Source of the DNA: Exiguobacterium acetylicum
GTDB taxonomy: Bacteria; Bacillota; Bacilli; Exiguobacteriales; Exiguobacteriaceae
Length of the DNA: 64,000 nt
Direction: 5' to 3'
Assembly: GCF_019890935.1 (NCBI RefSeq)
Contig: NZ_CP082333.1
Span: 522,001-586,000, forward strand
Part shown: piece after piece, positions 61,872 to 64,000 of the stretch
Numbering within the stretch: the stretch's first letter is position 1
Layout of the letters: each line of letters begins with the position of its first letter
Made by a program: the position numbers and the translations under genes
The notes under the pieces: model-generated
What the model saw: the letters and a program-made list of their open reading frames with translations, nothing else
Told to the model about the DNA's origin: nothing
Database searches by the model: none

Positions 61872-63149
61872 ATGCTAAAAAAACTAATTTCTACCATTGT
61901 TTTAGGAGCATTACTTATAACAGGAACACAACCGATCGCAGCAGCGACTATTAAAGAAAAAAAGGCTGAAAATGCTGCTGAACAACGTAAACTTGAAAAA
62001 GCGATCAAAAAACAAGAAGCTAAAATCTCAAAAGAGCAACGTCAAATCAATCAAATTGACGCAGCAATCAACGAAAAGATTTTCCAAGTCTCCGAAAAAA
62101 ATAAACAAATTGAACAGTTGAACGTTCGAATCGATGAGTTAAAGGCAGACATCGTTCGTTACGAAGAAATGTTACAGAAACAGGAAGAACTACTCGGTGA
62201 TCGTTTGCGAGTCTTCCAAGAGAACGATGGAAACTCGATTAAATGGGAAGAAGTCATTTTCGGATCGAAGGATTTAGGTGATTTATTCAGCCGTGTCATG
62301 GCGGGGAAAAAAATCGCTGAGCAAGACGATAAAATGATTTCGGACTACATCGCAACGCAACAAAAATTAGCAGAAGCAAAACAAGCGCTCGTTGAGAAAA
62401 AAGCGGAGCAAATGCAAGAAAAGAAAGTATTGATTGAACAAAAGAAAGCGTTAAAACTTCAAATGAAAGAACGTAGTGCTACACTGAAGAAATTACGAAA
62501 AGGGAAGACGAAGTTTACGACAGAACTATTAGACGCAAAAGAACTTCAAGCAACTCTCGAAGCGCAAGAACGTGCAATTGCGGCAGCGAAGGCAGCCGCT
62601 AAAGCAGCGGCTGAAAAAGCAGCAGCGGAGAAAGCGGCAGCCGAAAAAGCCGCTAAAGCGAATGCTCAAGCAGCAAAACAAGCAGGTAAGAGTTCAGAAT
62701 CAACTGATTCTGTTGCCCCGCCCGTTGTTTCGAGTGGAGGGAAATTCGTTCGACCGTCGTCTGGTGGAGTGTCGCAAGGATTCGGACCAGCAAGCGGCGC
62801 GAATGGTTATACGTTCCACAACGGTGTTGATTTCAGTGGTTCGGTCGGGTCTCCAATCGTCGCTGCAGCAGCTGGAACGGTCATTACAGCATCAGGTGGT
62901 GGACCTTACGGTAATCATGTCATGATTTCTCACTTCCTCGATGGACAAGTGTACACGACTGTATACGCACATATGAGTTCATTATCGGTTCGTGCAGGAC
63001 AAACGGTCTCTCAAGGTCAGCAAGTCGGAACACTTGGTAGTACAGGGAATTCAACAGGACCACACTTGCATTTCGAACTACATGTCGGAGGCTATCAATA
63101 CAGTGCTTCTTCTCCTCTGAATGCAGTCAATCCATTGGCATATCTGTAA
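61872..63149 (+). CDS. Secreted coiled-coil M23 metalloendopeptidase, paralogue
   Basis: 425 residues, the same architecture as the preceding gene: signal peptide (1-25), coiled coil with GDRLRVFQENDGNSIKWEEVIFG, Ala/Lys-rich helix, short linker (no Pro-rich region), LytM domain with HNGVDFSG, YAHM and HLHFE. The two share long identical stretches, so they arose by tandem duplication, mainly differing in linker length. GTGAGG upstream of ATG 61872. Separately transcribed from its own promoter. Confidence 0.92.
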   Translation: MLKKLISTIVLGALLITGTQPIAAATIKEKKAENAAEQRKLEKAIKKQEAKISKEQRQINQIDAAINEKIFQVSEKNKQIEQLNVRIDELKADIVRYEEMLQKQEELLGDRLRVFQENDGNSIKWEEVIFGSKDLGDLFSRVMAGKKIAEQDDKMISDYIATQQKLAEAKQALVEKKAEQMQEKKVLIEQKKALKLQMKERSATLKKLRKGKTKFTTELLDAKELQATLEAQERAIAAAKAAAKAAAEKAAAEKAAAEKAAKANAQAAKQAGKSSESTDSVAPPVVSSGGKFVRPSSGGVSQGFGPASGANGYTFHNGVDFSGSVGSPIVAAAAGTVITASGGGPYGNHVMISHFLDGQVYTTVYAHMSSLSVRAGQTVSQGQQVGTLGSTGNSTGPHLHFELHVGGYQYSASSPLNAVNPLAYL

Positions 63150-63154
63150 TCAAA

Positions 63155-63180
63155 ACGGGCTTCGGCTCGTTTTTTTTTCT
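63155..63180 (+). terminator. Terminator after the second M23 gene
   Basis: AAACGGGC-TTCG-GCTCGTTT tetraloop hairpin with a T-run. Confidence 0.85.
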
Positions 63181-63215
63181 TCTCTATGCTACAGTTAAGG
63201 CGAAACGAATACTTG

Positions 63216-63313
63216 AGCAACTAGGGGAGCTGGAGGAATCCGGCTGAGAGGAAAACCAATCTGTTTTCGACCCTATTACCTGAACTGGATAATACCAGCG
63301 TAGGAAAGTTGAG
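63216..63313 (+). promoter_or_regulatory. TPP riboswitch (THI box)
   Basis: Conserved parts are all present: ACTAGGGGAGC, CCGGCTGAGAGG, GACCC..TTACCTGAACTGGATAATACCAGCG and TAGGAAAGTT. The closing helix pairs CAACT (63218-63222) with AGTTG (63307-63311). A terminator at 63353 lies between it and thiD, so excess thiamine pyrophosphate should stop transcription. Confidence 0.96.
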
Positions 63314-63352
63314 CCGAACGGATACCGGAATGCGTGTATAACGCTTTCGTAT

Positions 63353-63391
63353 AGCGTCGACTGCTTTTTTACAGCGGTCGACGCTTTTTTT
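63353..63391 (+). terminator. Riboswitch-controlled terminator before thiD
   Basis: AGCGTCGACTGC / GCGGTCGACGCT hairpin and seven T. Confidence 0.92.
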
Positions 63392-63438
63392 GTCGGTCAC
63401 GACTCCCTTACATTGCTCGATGGGAAGGTGAAAAGAAT

Positions 63439-64000
63439 ATGAAACACGTACTGACGATTGCAGGATCCGACTCCGGTGGTGGAGCTGGGATTCAAGCAGA
63501 TTTAAAAACATTTTCAGCTTTAGGCGTTTATGGAATGAGCGTCCTGACAGCCGTCACGGCGCAAAATACGTTGGGTGTTCAAGCGGTGGAAGAGTTATCC
63601 CCAGAAATCGTAGATGCCCAGTTAACGTCGATTTTTTCAGACATTCGTGTCGATGCGATCAAAATCGGAATGGTCTCGAATGCGCAGACGATTCGTGTCA
63701 TTGCTACACATCTCCGCAAACAGACAGTTCCGATCATATTAGATCCCGTCATGGTCGCTAAAGGTGGTCATGCCCTATTGCGGACGGAGGCTGAACAAGC
63801 ATTGATTTCAGAACTTCTACCACTTGCGACACTCGTCACACCGAATTTACCGGAAGCGGAGCGTTTAACAGGACGATCAGTGACCAATCTAGAGGAAATG
63901 CGATTGGCGATGCATCAATTGGCTACACAGACAGGGGCAGTATTACTAAAAGGTGGACATCTCTCAGGAGCTGCGACGGATTTGTTGTTTGATGGGGAAG
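63439..64000 (+). CDS. thiD: Hydroxymethylpyrimidine (phosphate) kinase, 3' end beyond window
   Basis: The first 187 residues are visible and open to the window end. ThiD phosphorylates HMP and HMP-P for thiamine synthesis. The ribokinase-like start TIAGSDSGGGAGIQADLKTF, the block MSVLTAVTAQNT and the segment ILDPVMVAKGGHALL are typical; TPNLPEAERLTG follows. ATG 63439 with AAGGTG 8 nt upstream, directly under the TPP riboswitch. Confidence 0.95.
   Translation, partial: MKHVLTIAGSDSGGGAGIQADLKTFSALGVYGMSVLTAVTAQNTLGVQAVEELSPEIVDAQLTSIFSDIRVDAIKIGMVSNAQTIRVIATHLRKQTVPIILDPVMVAKGGHALLRTEAEQALISELLPLATLVTPNLPEAERLTGRSVTNLEEMRLAMHQLATQTGAVLLKGGHLSGAATDLLFDGE

Noticed and set aside
1-64000. CRISPR arrays, insertion sequences, prophage or integron structures
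   Set aside because: No regularly spaced repeats, transposases, recombinases or phage genes were seen on either strand.

Overview
The window looks like chromosomal DNA from a low-to-moderate GC Gram-positive of the class Bacilli, most probably Exiguobacterium. Supporting features are Bacillus-type ribosome binding sites (AAGGAGG), a DapH-type lysine pathway, PcsB/CwlO-like cell-wall hydrolases, several SigmaB-type promoters (GTTTAA-N13/14-GGGAAA), a C30 carotenoid oxidase and CcpA cre boxes. The genus is inferred from overall gene flavour and was not tested by a search. I found no insertion sequence, prophage, CRISPR array or rRNA operon; this is ordinary core and accessory chromosome.

Layout. 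1-2.7 kb: tail of an unknown gene, a NagR-like GntR regulator, an AlaX editing protein and a GNAT acetyltransferase. 2.8-5.4 kb: argGH behind tandem ARG boxes. 5.4-13.6 kb: a lysine riboswitch followed by lysC-asd-dapA-dapB-dapH-ilvE-alr-lysA, a nearly complete aspartate-to-lysine operon with two unusual members. 13.7-23.6 kb: a LysM polysaccharide deacetylase, a SigmaB-type osmoprotectant or ergothioneine ABC importer, a gamma carbonic anhydrase, adenine deaminase, an OppA lipoprotein and MgtC. 23.6-30.6 kb: a basic amino acid antiporter, a PAS-GGDEF-EAL phosphodiesterase, rocD behind a cre box, csbD and a GlcNAc-type PTS IICB. 30.6-37.8 kb: EamA exporter, YkyA lipoprotein, second deacetylase, YhfH, nitroreductase, tRNA-Val, YdhK lipoprotein divergent from a two-component system, and a histidine phosphatase. 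37.9-47.5 kb: carotenoid oxidase CrtP with a membrane methyltransferase, a VanY carboxypeptidase, an RND pump, a second identical tRNA-Val, and an EIIC_2 transporter with a long attenuator-like leader. 47.6-59.5 kb: fatty acid hydroxylase-like protein, YhgE with its TetR regulator, quinone oxidoreductase, YidD, tautomerase, aldehyde dehydrogenase, DUF2254, DUF456, a CorC/HlyC protein, and a SigmaB-type stress trio (OhrB, a 57-residue charged protein, a YfkM-like protein). 59.5-64 kb: a VOC epimerase, two paralogous M23 hydrolases with matching promoters, and a TPP riboswitch before thiD, which is cut by the window end.

Themes. Amino acid supply (arginine, lysine/meso-DAP, ornithine) is controlled by ArgR, an L-box and CcpA. 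Cell-envelope maintenance recurs (two deacetylases, VanY, two M23 proteins, YidD, YkyA). A scattered SigmaB-like stress regulon covers osmoprotection, pigment, CsbD and peroxide defence. The less expected features are the ilvE/alr insertion in the dap operon, the methyltransferase paired with CrtP, the attenuator-like leader at 46.1-46.3 kb, the identically spaced TGAAAT direct repeats before both M23 genes, and shared NagR-like operator candidates at 1.0 and 29.0 kb.
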